Source: Psychrobacillus sp. FSL K6-4046 (GTDB lineage: Bacteria > Bacillota > Bacilli > Bacillales_A > Planococcaceae). Taken from it: a stretch of 64,000 bases of DNA. The DNA lies in assembly GCF_038624605.1 (NCBI RefSeq), contig NZ_CP152020.1, positions 3,527,312 through 3,591,311 of the forward strand, read 5' to 3'. The notes below the pieces were generated by a model that saw only the letters and a program-made list of their open reading frames with translations, made no database searches and was not told the origin of the DNA. This document shows positions 1 through 8,321 of the stretch, piece after piece; position 1 is the stretch's first letter, and each line of letters opens with the position of its first letter. The translations under genes were made by a program, and so were the position numbers.

Positions 1-1012
1 ACTTGGATGCAGCAGCATTTTGTTCAATAGCATAACGGTCTGCATCTGCCTTTTTCTTTACCTCTGAATCATATTGCTTTTCACGACGCAATATCTCTTT
101 CTCTTCAAGCTCAATTTGCTTTTGACGTTCAATAATTTGAATTTGCATTTCCTGCTCTGTTACTTCTTGCTTAGACCTTGCCGTCTCCAACTCATAGGCT
201 TGGTCGGCACGTGCCTTAGCAATGTCTTGCTCTCGTCGGTATTCTGCAACCTTTAACAGATTGTCTTTTTCTGCTTCTGCGATTTCCGTTGCTCGTTCAA
301 TTTCAGCTTTTTGAGCTTCCTTCGAAGCCATTGCACGTTTAATACGTGTTTCCTTTTCTGCTTCTGCTGTAGCTATATCCGCATCACGCTTAACTTGTGC
401 GATTCTTGGCTTACCTAGAGAATCTAAATAACCATTTTTATCTCGAACATCTTTGATTGTAAAAGAAACTATAATAAGACCCATTTTTGCTAAATCCTGC
501 GACGCAACACGTTGTACCTCTTGCGAGAACTTATCTCTATTTTTATATATTTCCTCAACTGTCATTGACCCTAAAATGGAGCGAAGATGACCTTCTAATA
601 CTTCTTTTGCTTCATTTTCTCTGTCCTGTTTAGATTTCCCTAAAAACTGCTCAGCTGCAGTTGCAATTTCTGAAATGGAACCTCCGATTTTAATAATAGC
701 GGTCCCATCCGCCATAACTGGAACACCCTGCTCGGTATACACTTCAGGTGTTGTAACTTCTAGTTTACTTGATAATAGACTAAGAGGTTCACTTTGCTGG
801 AATACAGGAAATACGAATGTACCGCCACCTCTAATAATCTTAATGCGATTGCCCGAGTCATCTGTATGAACATTTTTAGAGCCTAAGTAGCTCCCTGTAA
901 CGATTAAGGCTTCATCAGGACCAACCGTTTTATATTTGGTTATATAGACAGCCAGCATGATTAAAACTACGAATACAACAACCCCTATTACAACTAACAT
1001 TTCCAAGCCCAT
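1..1012 (-). CDS. floT: Flotillin-like protein FloT (C-terminus beyond the window)
   Basis: This is the 5' 337 codons of a flotillin; the gene continues past base 1. The reverse strand starts at ATG 1012 behind an AAAAGGGGG ribosome site. It opens with one membrane segment (about residues 3-23), then an SPFH/band-7 domain, then a long charged coiled coil rich in EAE/KAE heptads (about residue 210 on). This order is that of YuaG/FloT, a scaffold of functional membrane microdomains that affects membrane fluidity and signalling. The NfeD-type gene directly upstream, 15 bp away, is the usual partner of flotillins. It is separated by a divergent intergenic region from the phosphate-transport genes. 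Confidence 0.93.
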   Translation of the reverse strand, partial: MGLEMLVVIGVVVFVVLIMLAVYITKYKTVGPDEALIVTGSYLGSKNVHTDDSGNRIKIIRGGGTFVFPVFQQSEPLSLLSSKLEVTTPEVYTEQGVPVMADGTAIIKIGGSISEIATAAEQFLGKSKQDRENEAKEVLEGHLRSILGSMTVEEIYKNRDKFSQEVQRVASQDLAKMGLIIVSFTIKDVRDKNGYLDSLGKPRIAQVKRDADIATAEAEKETRIKRAMASKEAQKAEIERATEIAEAEKDNLLKVAEYRREQDIAKARADQAYELETARSKQEVTEQEMQIQIIERQKQIELEEKEILRREKQYDSEVKKKADADRYAIEQNAAASK

Positions 1013-1027
1013 TTAAAATCCCCCTTT

Positions 1028-1543
1028 TTATTTTATAAAAGGCACATATTCTTTTACTAAAAAAGTGCCGTCTTTCACTTCAATTATTAAGACCTGTTTT
1101 TCATATTCAATCTCTTCATTGTCTAAACCAGTAGCTCTTTTAGCGATGAGTCCATTTACTGTCTCAATAGTGATTTCACCATACCCGTTTGAGGGTATAG
1201 GAACAATAACCTTTCCGACTTGCCCTAGTAATGACTCGTTTGTGTAAGCTGTAGAGACTTCGGCTGAGGAGAGAGGTAAAAGTACAAAGAAGTACAGTAA
1301 AAAGGTTAAAAAGATGGATATCCCTACAGCCACGGTAATTATAACGGTTTCACTCCAATTAGTAACTTTAAGGAGAATAAAGCCCGCTGCACAAATGAAT
1401 AATAGAAAGGAGAGAATTGTAGTCGGATTAAAAATCCCTGCTTCCATGCCGTCTATTGCATCTGCAAATAACACATAAAGAATAGTAATAAGACCAATTA
1501 CAATTAAACCATACAAGAAAATTTGTTCTATTTTTCTCACCAC
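1028..1543 (-). CDS. yuaF: NfeD-family membrane protein, YuaF-like
   Basis: This 171-residue protein has four hydrophobic segments in the first ~95 residues, followed by a small soluble C-terminal domain (about 105-165) of the OB-fold NfeD type with the 'LLGQVGKVIVPI' signature. It starts at GTG 1543 (codons GTG GTG AGA), preceded by a weak GGAAAAG site. It lies immediately upstream of floT in the same direction, forming the yuaF-floT operon known from Bacillus. NfeD proteins are thought to help assemble flotillin in membrane microdomains. It lacks the protease domain of long NfeD proteins, as expected for this short class. Confidence 0.85.
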   Translation of the reverse strand: MVRKIEQIFLYGLIVIGLITILYVLFADAIDGMEAGIFNPTTILSFLLFICAAGFILLKVTNWSETVIITVAVGISIFLTFLLYFFVLLPLSSAEVSTAYTNESLLGQVGKVIVPIPSNGYGEITIETVNGLIAKRATGLDNEEIEYEKQVLIIEVKDGTFLVKEYVPFIK

Positions 1544-1728
1544 TTTTCCATTTAATAACTTCTTTAGTAGTTATACGTATCTAAATTCAGAAGGTTTCAA
1601 TATTTTTAATAATTAGTACACTATCATTTTTTTCTATATAAAGTAGCTTTTATTGTCAAATTTTAATCTTTTTTAGACGCTTGAATTGTTACAGGATTGT
1701 AAATTTATCGATTTTAAAGTAAAAAGTG

Positions 1729-1757
1729 TGTTGATTTTGTAAGTTTTTTGGTATGCT
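1729..1757 (+). promoter_or_regulatory. Candidate sigma-A promoter of the DUF47-pit operon
   Basis: TGTTGA at 1729-1734 and TATGCT at 1752-1757 are separated by 17 bp, about 50 bp ahead of the DUF47 start. TTGATT at 1731 with a 15-bp spacer is an alternative -35. Inferred from sequence only. Confidence 0.4.
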
Positions 1758-1809
1758 ATTTGAGGAAAATTCATACTAACTACACCATTTTAAAGTCTAG
1801 GAGGCTTTT

Positions 1810-2430
1810 ATGATTAGCTCAAAAAAACAAGATCCTTTTTTCCTATCCCTTTTAAAGATAGCTGAAAACGTACGTGAAGCCACTCATTATGCAGATGATT
1901 TCCGTATTAATAACGCTTCAGATTTAAAAGAAATTAGCTTACACCTTAAGAATTACGAAACAGCTGGGGATACATTAATCCATGAGTTGATTGTTATGTT
2001 AAACAAATCATTTATGACTCCAATTGAACGTGAGGATATTCTGGAACTAGCTATCCGAATGGATGACATTCTAGACGGAATTGACAATTTTACGGCACAT
2101 CTTGAAATGTTCACATTAGTTGAAATTGATGAGTCAATGCGTACATTCCTAGGCTATATTGTTAAAAGTACGGACGAGATTGTAAAAGCGATGGAGCTAT
2201 TAGCTCAGAAGAAATTGCTTAAGATGCATGAACATTCCATTCTAATCAAGGATTATGAACGTAAATGTGATGAGGTGCTTCGTACTTCCATTAAGCAGCT
2301 TTTCTTAAACGAAAAAGATCCGATTCGTATTATTCAATTTAAGGATATTTACGAGCAATTAGAAGATATCGCAGATTATTGTCAAAACGTAGCAAATACG
2401 CTTGAAACAATTATTATGCGTAACGCGTAG
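1810..2430 (+). CDS. ykaA: DUF47 PhoU-like phosphate transport regulator (YkaA-like)
   Basis: This 206-residue all-helical protein belongs to the DUF47/PhoU_div family, seen from the N-terminal 'LLKIAENVREA' helix and the 'RMDDILDGIDNFTAHL' and 'CDEVLRTSIKQLF' segments. Members bind metal through conserved E/D residues and usually modulate a neighbouring Pit transporter. ATG 1810 follows a TAGGAGG site. The pit gene starts 11 bp after its stop, so the two are co-transcribed. No membrane segment or signal peptide is visible, so it should act on the cytoplasmic face. Confidence 0.92.
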   Translation: MISSKKQDPFFLSLLKIAENVREATHYADDFRINNASDLKEISLHLKNYETAGDTLIHELIVMLNKSFMTPIEREDILELAIRMDDILDGIDNFTAHLEMFTLVEIDESMRTFLGYIVKSTDEIVKAMELLAQKKLLKMHEHSILIKDYERKCDEVLRTSIKQLFLNEKDPIRIIQFKDIYEQLEDIADYCQNVANTLETIIMRNA

Positions 2431-2441
2431 GAGCTTTCATT

Positions 2442-3440
2442 ATGGATACTATTTTTATATTAACGATCCTAGTTGTGTTTTTTGCCCTTGCCTTTGACTT
2501 TATCAATGGTTTCCATGATACCGCAAACGCAATTGCCACTTCTGTTTCAACAAGAGCTTTAAAACCAAAAGTTGCAGTTTACATGGCCGCTATTATGAAC
2601 TTTGTGGGTGCTCTAACTTTTACAGGGGTTGCTAAAACAATTACGAAGGATATTGTCGATCCTTTTACACTTCAAAACGGATCATTAATTATTTTGGCAG
2701 CTTTACTTTCAGCGATTATTTGGAACTTAGTTACCTGGTATTACGGAATTCCATCTAGCTCATCTCATACCCTAATTGGTTCTATTGCAGGGGCAGCTAT
2801 CTCTGCGGCAGGGTTTGGAGTTTTAAATTATGATGGGTTCACTAATATCTTGATAGCTTTAGTCGTATCACCATTTCTTGCTTTAGCAGTTGGATTTTTA
2901 ATGATGTCACTATTTAAGGTGATTTTTAAACGAGGAAGCCTTTATGGGACAAACAAAAGATTTCGTATCTTCCAAATAGGAACAGCAGCACTTCAATCGT
3001 TTACCCATGGTACAAATGATGCCCAAAAAGCAATGGGGATTATAACGATGGCCCTTATTGCTGCACAATGGCAAGCTACAGACGACATCCAGCTTTGGGT
3101 TCGTATTGCAGCAGCAACTGCGATGGGTCTTGGTACATCTATCGGTGGCTATAAAATCATTAAAACTGTTGGTGGTAAGATCATGAAAATCCGCCCTATT
3201 AATGGGGCAGCAGCTGACTTATCGTCTGCTATGATTATTTTTGGTGCTACAACCATTCATTTACCAGTTTCTACAACACACGTTATTTCTTCCGCTATTA
3301 TGGGGGTTGGAGCAGCTCAGCGTGTGAAGGGTGTAAAATGGGGAGTCGCTAAAAAAATTGTATTAACTTGGATTATTACTCTACCGATATCTGCCATAGT
3401 AGCAGCTATCATCTTCCAAGTCTTAAATTTACTCTTTTAA
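2442..3440 (+). CDS. pit: Low-affinity inorganic phosphate transporter Pit
   Basis: This is a 332-residue PiT-family (PHO4) integral membrane permease that moves phosphate, probably as a metal-phosphate complex with protons. Both halves carry the family signature: 'GFHDTANAIATSV' near residues 22-35 and 'FTHGTNDAQKAMGI' near 187-200. A second signature, 'PSSSSHTLIGS', falls around 104-114 and is echoed by 'PVSTTHVISS' near 279. About ten hydrophobic segments are present. Its length matches the short bacterial Pit type. It follows the DUF47 gene closely and ends at a strong terminator. Confidence 0.96.
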   Translation: MDTIFILTILVVFFALAFDFINGFHDTANAIATSVSTRALKPKVAVYMAAIMNFVGALTFTGVAKTITKDIVDPFTLQNGSLIILAALLSAIIWNLVTWYYGIPSSSSHTLIGSIAGAAISAAGFGVLNYDGFTNILIALVVSPFLALAVGFLMMSLFKVIFKRGSLYGTNKRFRIFQIGTAALQSFTHGTNDAQKAMGIITMALIAAQWQATDDIQLWVRIAAATAMGLGTSIGGYKIIKTVGGKIMKIRPINGAAADLSSAMIIFGATTIHLPVSTTHVISSAIMGVGAAQRVKGVKWGVAKKIVLTWIITLPISAIVAAIIFQVLNLLF

Positions 3441-3446
3441 TTAATT

Positions 3447-3478
3447 AAAACCTCGTAATTGAATACGAGGTTTTTTCT
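3447..3478 (+). terminator. Intrinsic terminator after pit
   Basis: The stem AACCTCGTA/TACGAGGTT has a short loop and is followed by TTTTTTCTTT. A short A-run on the other side lets it also serve the convergent pentapeptide gene at 3480. Confidence 0.9.
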
Positions 3479-3479
3479 T

Positions 3480-4112
3480 TTACTCTTTTATAATCACTCC
3501 TAACGATTTGGCAAATCCTATAGCTTGTTCCATGGAAACTGTGCAGCCTTTTAAATCCTCAAGGGATACTAATAGGTTTTCATATGTAGTGCTGCTCAAG
3601 TCAACCCCATCTAAAGATGTATCCGTAAAGTTAGCCTCATCTATTTCACATGCTTCGAATTCAATATGCTGTAAGGTGGCATCAATAAAGTCTGCATGAT
3701 TTAATGTACAGTTATTAAAGGATACCTTTTTCAACTTAGAAAAACTTAGATTCAGGTAGTTCGCATGGTTTTCACAAACTCTCACATCAGTTAGCCTCGC
3801 ATCCGCAAAATTTGCTCCAAAGAGCTTACACGCTAAGAATTCCACTCGATGAAATACTGCCTGTTCCATTACTACATTAGAAAGATCACATTTTTCAAAA
3901 ATACAATCTATAAATTCCACTTGGTATAAATGTAAATCCACAAAGGAAGCTTGTTTGAAAAGTACTTGATCAAAGATTATCTTTCCTTCTGATTCCTCAA
4001 TACCTTCAAGCGAACAAACAGTGGAGTTGGAAATATAATAATCCTCTTGTAAAGCTTCGTTTAAATTAATTTGTTCTGGGTTCTCATTGAGTTTTGGAGA
4101 TGTAATTTTCAC
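3480..4112 (-). CDS. Pentapeptide-repeat protein
   Basis: This 210-residue cytoplasmic protein is built largely (about residues 45-170) of pentapeptide repeats of the A(D/N)LXX type. Units such as 'CDLSN', 'ANFAD', 'ADFID' and 'ANFTD' should fold as a right-handed quadrilateral beta helix. The start is GTG 4112, supported by a GAAGGAGG site 7 bp upstream. Some family members (Qnr, MfpA) mimic DNA and protect gyrase, but most are of unknown role and nothing here points to a target. It is a single gene between two converging or diverging transcription units. Confidence 0.85.
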   Translation of the reverse strand: MKITSPKLNENPEQINLNEALQEDYYISNSTVCSLEGIEESEGKIIFDQVLFKQASFVDLHLYQVEFIDCIFEKCDLSNVVMEQAVFHRVEFLACKLFGANFADARLTDVRVCENHANYLNLSFSKLKKVSFNNCTLNHADFIDATLQHIEFEACEIDEANFTDTSLDGVDLSSTTYENLLVSLEDLKGCTVSMEQAIGFAKSLGVIIKE

Positions 4113-4267
4113 TTATATTCCTCCTTCAAAAACTTTCTTTTATCATAGCATTATATTAGCAGTTAAACTTGCTTTCCATTACAATAAAAAGGAAACTCTA
4201 CCACTGAAACGGGTAGGTTTAACATAAGAGCTATATTACTACTTGGCTTTATCTAAGGAGGAAATAT

Positions 4268-6400
4268 ATGAAATTTTTAGCTAACCTGGTGACACGCCAT
4301 TATAAAGTCACTTTGGGAGTTTGGATCATCCTGTTTGTGGCTCTTGCTTTTTTTGCATTACGTCTTCCATCTTTATTGGAGGGTGACGGCTTTAAAATGG
4401 ACGGAGAACACCAGCAAGTAATGGATGAGCTAACTGAAACCTTTGATTTACCAGCCGAGACACTCTTCATCGTATTCGATCAAACATCCGATCAAACAAT
4501 ACAAGATACGTTAGATGATATAGAAAACTTAAAAATAGTGAAAGATATCCAATCACCCTTGGAGGATTCTACTCTCTATAAGGAAAATGTATCATACGCA
4601 ATGTTGCACTTTAACACGGATACCGAGAACATGTCAGAGGTAGTTGATGACATTCGTCAATCTATCGGAAACGAAAAGGGTGTCACTTTAACTGGGGCTG
4701 CCGCCATCAATAAAGATATTAACACGGCAAGCCAAAAGGACTTGGCTAGTGCAGAAGCAATCGGTCTTCCAATAGCATTGGTCGTTCTGCTCCTTGCATT
4801 TGGAAGTGTAGTTGCCGCTTTGGTACCAATTGCTGTGGGTATTGTCACAGTAGTTTCAGCACTTGGAGTCATGACATTCTTTGGCGAAGCCATGGATTTA
4901 TCTATTTTCGTCCTTAACATAGTTCCAATGCTCGGGCTTGCGCTAAGTATTGATTTTGCTTTATTACTAATTAATCGTTATAAAGAAGAGCTTACCGAAA
5001 AGTCCGTTGTAGAGGCTGTCCAAGTCTCTATAAAAACAGCTGGTCGCTCTATTATTTTCTCTGCACTTTGTGTATTTATTGGACTTGGAGCCATGTTTGT
5101 ATTAGAAGTAGAGATCTTTCAAAATATAGCTCTTGGTGGTATGCTTGTCGTCGCTATGGCAGTATTGGGATCCATTACCCTATTACCAGCCTTACTGATG
5201 GTATTAGGTGATCGTATTAATAAATGGACTATCTTGCGTGTGAAGCCTGGTGCCTCTACCAAGTGGAGAAACTTTGCCTCCTTTGTGATGAAGCGACCTG
5301 TTACTTTAATCATTGTAGCTTTTGTGTTGCTCGGGATAGGTATAATCCCGGTAAAAGAAATGACATTAACCATCCCATCAGTAGAATCTCTACCTAAGGA
5401 CTATGATTCCCGTCAAGCTTATGAAGTGATGGAGGATGAGTTTAATATGGGGGACCAGTCTACGATTTACGTGGTGGCTGATCGACCAGGTGGCTGGGAA
5501 AATACAGATGGCCTAAACACTATGAAAAATTTAGAAGAGCAGCTTTTGAAGGATCCTGATGTTAAATCAGTAGATACTGTCTTTTCGGCTAGTGAAATAC
5601 CTACCGTCGAACAGTGGGAGCAAAGCATGTTGATTCCAGAGGTTTCAGGTCAGCTCACCCCACTATTGGATACCTTTGTCCAAGGTGACAAATTAATGAT
5701 TCCAGTTACATTAGGACTTAATGGCTCATCTGATGAAGCACAGGATTGGGCAAGAGAATGGGCTGATAAAGACGTTGGCACAGATATTTTATTAGGTGGT
5801 CAACCTAAGTTTAATCAAGAAATATTTGATGAAATTTTTGATAAGGTCGGGATATTGCTAGGAATAATATTGGGCTCTACCTTTATCATTTTAACCATCG
5901 CCTTCCGTTCCGTGCTTATACCTTTAAAAGCAATTATTATGAATGTAATTGGTTTAGCCTCCACGTTTGGCATACTTGTTTATATATTTCAGTATGGCCA
6001 TTTTGGTTTAGAGGAAACGACCATTGCCTTAATAATTCCAGTCATTGTTTTCAGTTTAGTCTTTGGGCTAAGTATGGACTATGAGGTATTCCTCATCTCC
6101 CGTATTCAAGAGGAGTATATGAAACATCACAATAATACGAAAGCAACTGTAGATGGATTAACCTCCACTAGTAAAATAATTACCTCTGCAGCATTAATTA
6201 TGATTGTTATCACCGGTGCATTTGCCTTCACAGAGGTTATGCCAGTCAAGCAAATTGGTATCGGAATAGCTATAGCCGTGGCTATCGATGCTTCAATTAT
6301 CCGCTTACTATTAGTTCCAAGCTTGATGAAACTTTTTGGTAAATGGAACTGGTGGCTACCTTTTAGAAAGGGACCTTACAAAGCGAAAAACTTCCATTAA
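4268..6400 (+). CDS. MMPL/RND-family transporter, YdfJ-like
   Basis: This 710-residue membrane protein has the two-fold MMPL layout: an N-terminal helix, an extracytoplasmic loop (about 35-165), five to six helices, then a second helix (about 345-365), a second loop and another helical set. The 'LSIDFALLLINRYKEEL' and 'LSMDYEVFLISRIQEEY' segments carry the paired Asp-Tyr/Phe residues that mark the proton-relay helix 4 of each half. Relatives export lipids or hydrophobic compounds using the proton gradient. ATG 4268 is preceded by AAGGAGG. It is monocistronic; the substrate cannot be read from the sequence. Confidence 0.9.
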   Translation: MKFLANLVTRHYKVTLGVWIILFVALAFFALRLPSLLEGDGFKMDGEHQQVMDELTETFDLPAETLFIVFDQTSDQTIQDTLDDIENLKIVKDIQSPLEDSTLYKENVSYAMLHFNTDTENMSEVVDDIRQSIGNEKGVTLTGAAAINKDINTASQKDLASAEAIGLPIALVVLLLAFGSVVAALVPIAVGIVTVVSALGVMTFFGEAMDLSIFVLNIVPMLGLALSIDFALLLINRYKEELTEKSVVEAVQVSIKTAGRSIIFSALCVFIGLGAMFVLEVEIFQNIALGGMLVVAMAVLGSITLLPALLMVLGDRINKWTILRVKPGASTKWRNFASFVMKRPVTLIIVAFVLLGIGIIPVKEMTLTIPSVESLPKDYDSRQAYEVMEDEFNMGDQSTIYVVADRPGGWENTDGLNTMKNLEEQLLKDPDVKSVDTVFSASEIPTVEQWEQSMLIPEVSGQLTPLLDTFVQGDKLMIPVTLGLNGSSDEAQDWAREWADKDVGTDILLGGQPKFNQEIFDEIFDKVGILLGIILGSTFIILTIAFRSVLIPLKAIIMNVIGLASTFGILVYIFQYGHFGLEETTIALIIPVIVFSLVFGLSMDYEVFLISRIQEEYMKHHNNTKATVDGLTSTSKIITSAALIMIVITGAFAFTEVMPVKQIGIGIAIAVAIDASIIRLLLVPSLMKLFGKWNWWLPFRKGPYKAKNFH

Positions 6401-6438
6401 ACAATGGGTACTAAACCTTTAAAGAAACCGGAATACAA

Positions 6439-6480
6439 CAAAGCCTAGTAGATACTCATACTCTACTAGGCTTTGTTTTT
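6439..6480 (+). terminator. Intrinsic terminator after the MMPL gene
   Basis: A 14-bp perfect stem (CAAAGCCTAGTAGA/TCTACTAGGCTTTG) has a 9-nt loop and is followed by TTTTT. It sits between two convergent genes. Confidence 0.93.
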
Positions 6481-6521
6481 AGGTTAGAATAGATTACTTC
6501 CAGGTCAGTCAATCGACTCCT

Positions 6522-7130
6522 CTAGAATTTCGCTTGATACCATTCCTTTGCAGCTTGTACTTCGCTTTGTGTTAACTGATGACCGTATTCATGCCAGTGC
6601 ATCTCCACACTAGCGCCTGCATTTTGCAATAAGTCCTTCAGTTCTTCAGATTCAGCTGCCGGGCACATAAAGTCGTTCTTTCCTGCTCCTATGAACACCG
6701 AAGTACCTGACATGACTGGTATCTCTACTCCACGCCTCGGCACCATCGGATGATGGAGAATCGCACCTTTTACGACATCCTTATATTCAAATAAAAGGTT
6801 CCCTGCAATGTTAGCTCCATTAGAATAACCAATCGCTACTACTTGATCACGATCAAATTTATAGGTTTGAGCTGCTTCATCTAGGAAGCTTTTTAATTCC
6901 TCTGTACGAGCCTGCAGGTCCTCGAGATCAAAAACCCCTTCCGCAAGACGTTTAAAAAACCGAGGCATTCCGTTTTCTAGCACATTCCCTCGCACACTCA
7001 GAATATTAGCTGAGCTGTCTATCTCTTTCCCTAGTCCAACTAAATCATGCTCATTACCACCTGTACCATGCAATAACAATAAGGTCGGTCTCGAAGAATT
7101 CTCCCCTGGAAAAAATAAATGCTTCATCAT
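6522..7130 (-). CDS. mhqD: Alpha/beta hydrolase, MhqD-like carboxylesterase
   Basis: This 202-residue serine hydrolase of the phospholipase/carboxylesterase family shows the oxyanion segment 'LLHGTGGNEHDL' and the nucleophile elbow GYSNG (Ser103). The triad is completed by Asp153 in 'GAGKNDFMCP' and His184 in 'EYGHQL'. In Bacillus the homologue belongs to the MhqR regulon and is induced by quinones and catechol. A near-perfect MhqR-type operator lies 16 bp upstream of this start, which raises the assignment above simple family similarity. The true substrate is unknown. Two adjacent ATGs (7130, 7127) are possible starts behind GAGGAGC. Confidence 0.85.
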   Translation of the reverse strand: MMKHLFFPGENSSRPTLLLLHGTGGNEHDLVGLGKEIDSSANILSVRGNVLENGMPRFFKRLAEGVFDLEDLQARTEELKSFLDEAAQTYKFDRDQVVAIGYSNGANIAGNLLFEYKDVVKGAILHHPMVPRRGVEIPVMSGTSVFIGAGKNDFMCPAAESEELKDLLQNAGASVEMHWHEYGHQLTQSEVQAAKEWYQAKF

Positions 7131-7145
7131 TAAAAGCTCCTCTTT

Positions 7146-7163
7146 TATCTCGAATTTGAGATA
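7146..7163 (-). promoter_or_regulatory. MhqR-type operator upstream of mhqD
   Basis: TATCTCGAATTTGAGATA is an imperfect 18-bp palindrome immediately upstream of the mhqD ribosome site. It matches, from memory, the TATCTcgaattcGAGATA operator of the quinone-sensing MarR regulator MhqR. No mhqR gene lies within this window. Confidence 0.72.
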
Positions 7164-7202
7164 ATTATAGCCAACATATATTTTCTCGTCAAATGATGCG
7201 CT

Positions 7203-8222
7203 TTACGTTGTTTCTAATATTTCCCTCAGCCTTTGTGGTTCATCTACTCGGATGGCAAACTGCGTAACTACTTTTTCCTTCCCCATGAACATTGTCGCCT
7301 CTATAGGTTCATGCAAGTGGATTAAGGCTTGGGGTTCTAATGGTTCAAAATCACGATACATAAATTGAAGTGTGTGCTTATCCGGAACAGCCACACCCCA
7401 TTCTACATTCTTAATTAGATGTAGCGGGACAACAATTCGAGCACTAAGTCCTTGTGTCACATACAGGTTACCGTTTTTTATCTCTGCGGGGTGTAAACGT
7501 GTTACTTGGATATCAGCTAGGAAATAGAAAACACTATAAATATTAAAGACCAATAACACGAATGACAGGAGAATCGATTTGTCGTGTAGCCACCAATGAA
7601 GCCCAATTGTTTCTATAATAATTGCATGTATAATCATTACATTAAAAGCAATGTAGCTTGTTTTTTTGTGTAAAGTAACTATATTTGGATGACTAGGGGC
7701 CTTCTTTTTCCACGTAAAAATTGCATAATAAAACATTAAAAGTTCAGAAACGATTATACGTATAAGAATATTTTTTGTAACTACCTGTTTAATAGAAGGT
7801 ATTAGGCTAAACAATGGCGAAGTTTTCATTTCCGTCATGGAAGCTTTAATTTTTGGGGTTTTATAGATGACCAAAAATATTAAACTTAACTCTGCCAAGA
7901 TCAAAAGTGCTTCCAAAGCAATTCCCAGATATAGAATTCCTTTAAACGGGGAAAACAATTCGGAAGGTATAAAAAATCTAGCAATAACTAATCCTCCAAC
8001 CATAAGACCCATTACTTGTTTGAAGGAAATCTTAAAGATTGCATAAACGAGTAAAGGTGCAACAATTGCTAAATCTATAAGAGACCCAATAGCAACTCCG
8101 CTATTAAGCTGAAGTGAAAAGAAATCCTGCACTTGTGGTCGATACACTAGAAAATTAGAAAGAAGTACTAGCAGCAAAAAAGCTAAGGCTATATTCGCAG
8201 TCTGTGTTTTTCGATAAACCAT
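7203..8222 (-). CDS. Polytopic membrane protein of unknown function
   Basis: The first ~235 of 339 residues form about seven to eight hydrophobic helices. The last ~100 residues are soluble and have a beta-rich pattern ('NGNLYVTQGLSARIVVPLHL') reminiscent of bacterial PH-like membrane-anchored domains. The ATG at 8222 has a good GGGAGGGATTGAA leader. I do not recognise the family. Proteins of this look are sometimes mislabelled beta-carotene monooxygenase in Bacillus genomes, which nothing here supports. It is divergent from adenine deaminase. Confidence 0.7.
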   Translation of the reverse strand: MVYRKTQTANIALAFLLLVLLSNFLVYRPQVQDFFSLQLNSGVAIGSLIDLAIVAPLLVYAIFKISFKQVMGLMVGGLVIARFFIPSELFSPFKGILYLGIALEALLILAELSLIFLVIYKTPKIKASMTEMKTSPLFSLIPSIKQVVTKNILIRIIVSELLMFYYAIFTWKKKAPSHPNIVTLHKKTSYIAFNVMIIHAIIIETIGLHWWLHDKSILLSFVLLVFNIYSVFYFLADIQVTRLHPAEIKNGNLYVTQGLSARIVVPLHLIKNVEWGVAVPDKHTLQFMYRDFEPLEPQALIHLHEPIEATMFMGKEKVVTQFAIRVDEPQRLREILETT

Positions 8223-8245
8223 TTCAATCCCTCCCTGTACGACTA

Positions 8246-8299
8246 TATTTTAATTATAGCTTTCCTTATAATCCCAGCACTACTATAATTAATAAAATA
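8246..8299. promoter_or_regulatory. Inverted repeat around the ade promoter
   Basis: TATTTTAATTATAG (8246-8259) and CTATAATTAATAAAATA (8283-8299) are inverted copies differing by a 3-base gap. They flank TATAAT at 8267-8272, a possible -10 for ade. They could be an operator or chance AT-rich symmetry. Confidence 0.35.
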
Positions 8300-8321
8300 T
8301 TCAAAAAAGGAGCACAAATTT

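Noticed and set aside
74-869. Plus-strand ORFs inside the flotillin region
   Set aside because: They lie antisense to the clear floT frame, have no ribosome sites and encode low-complexity peptides.
8223-8321. Purine riboswitch upstream of ade
   Set aside because: The ~100-bp leader has none of the conserved aptamer loops.
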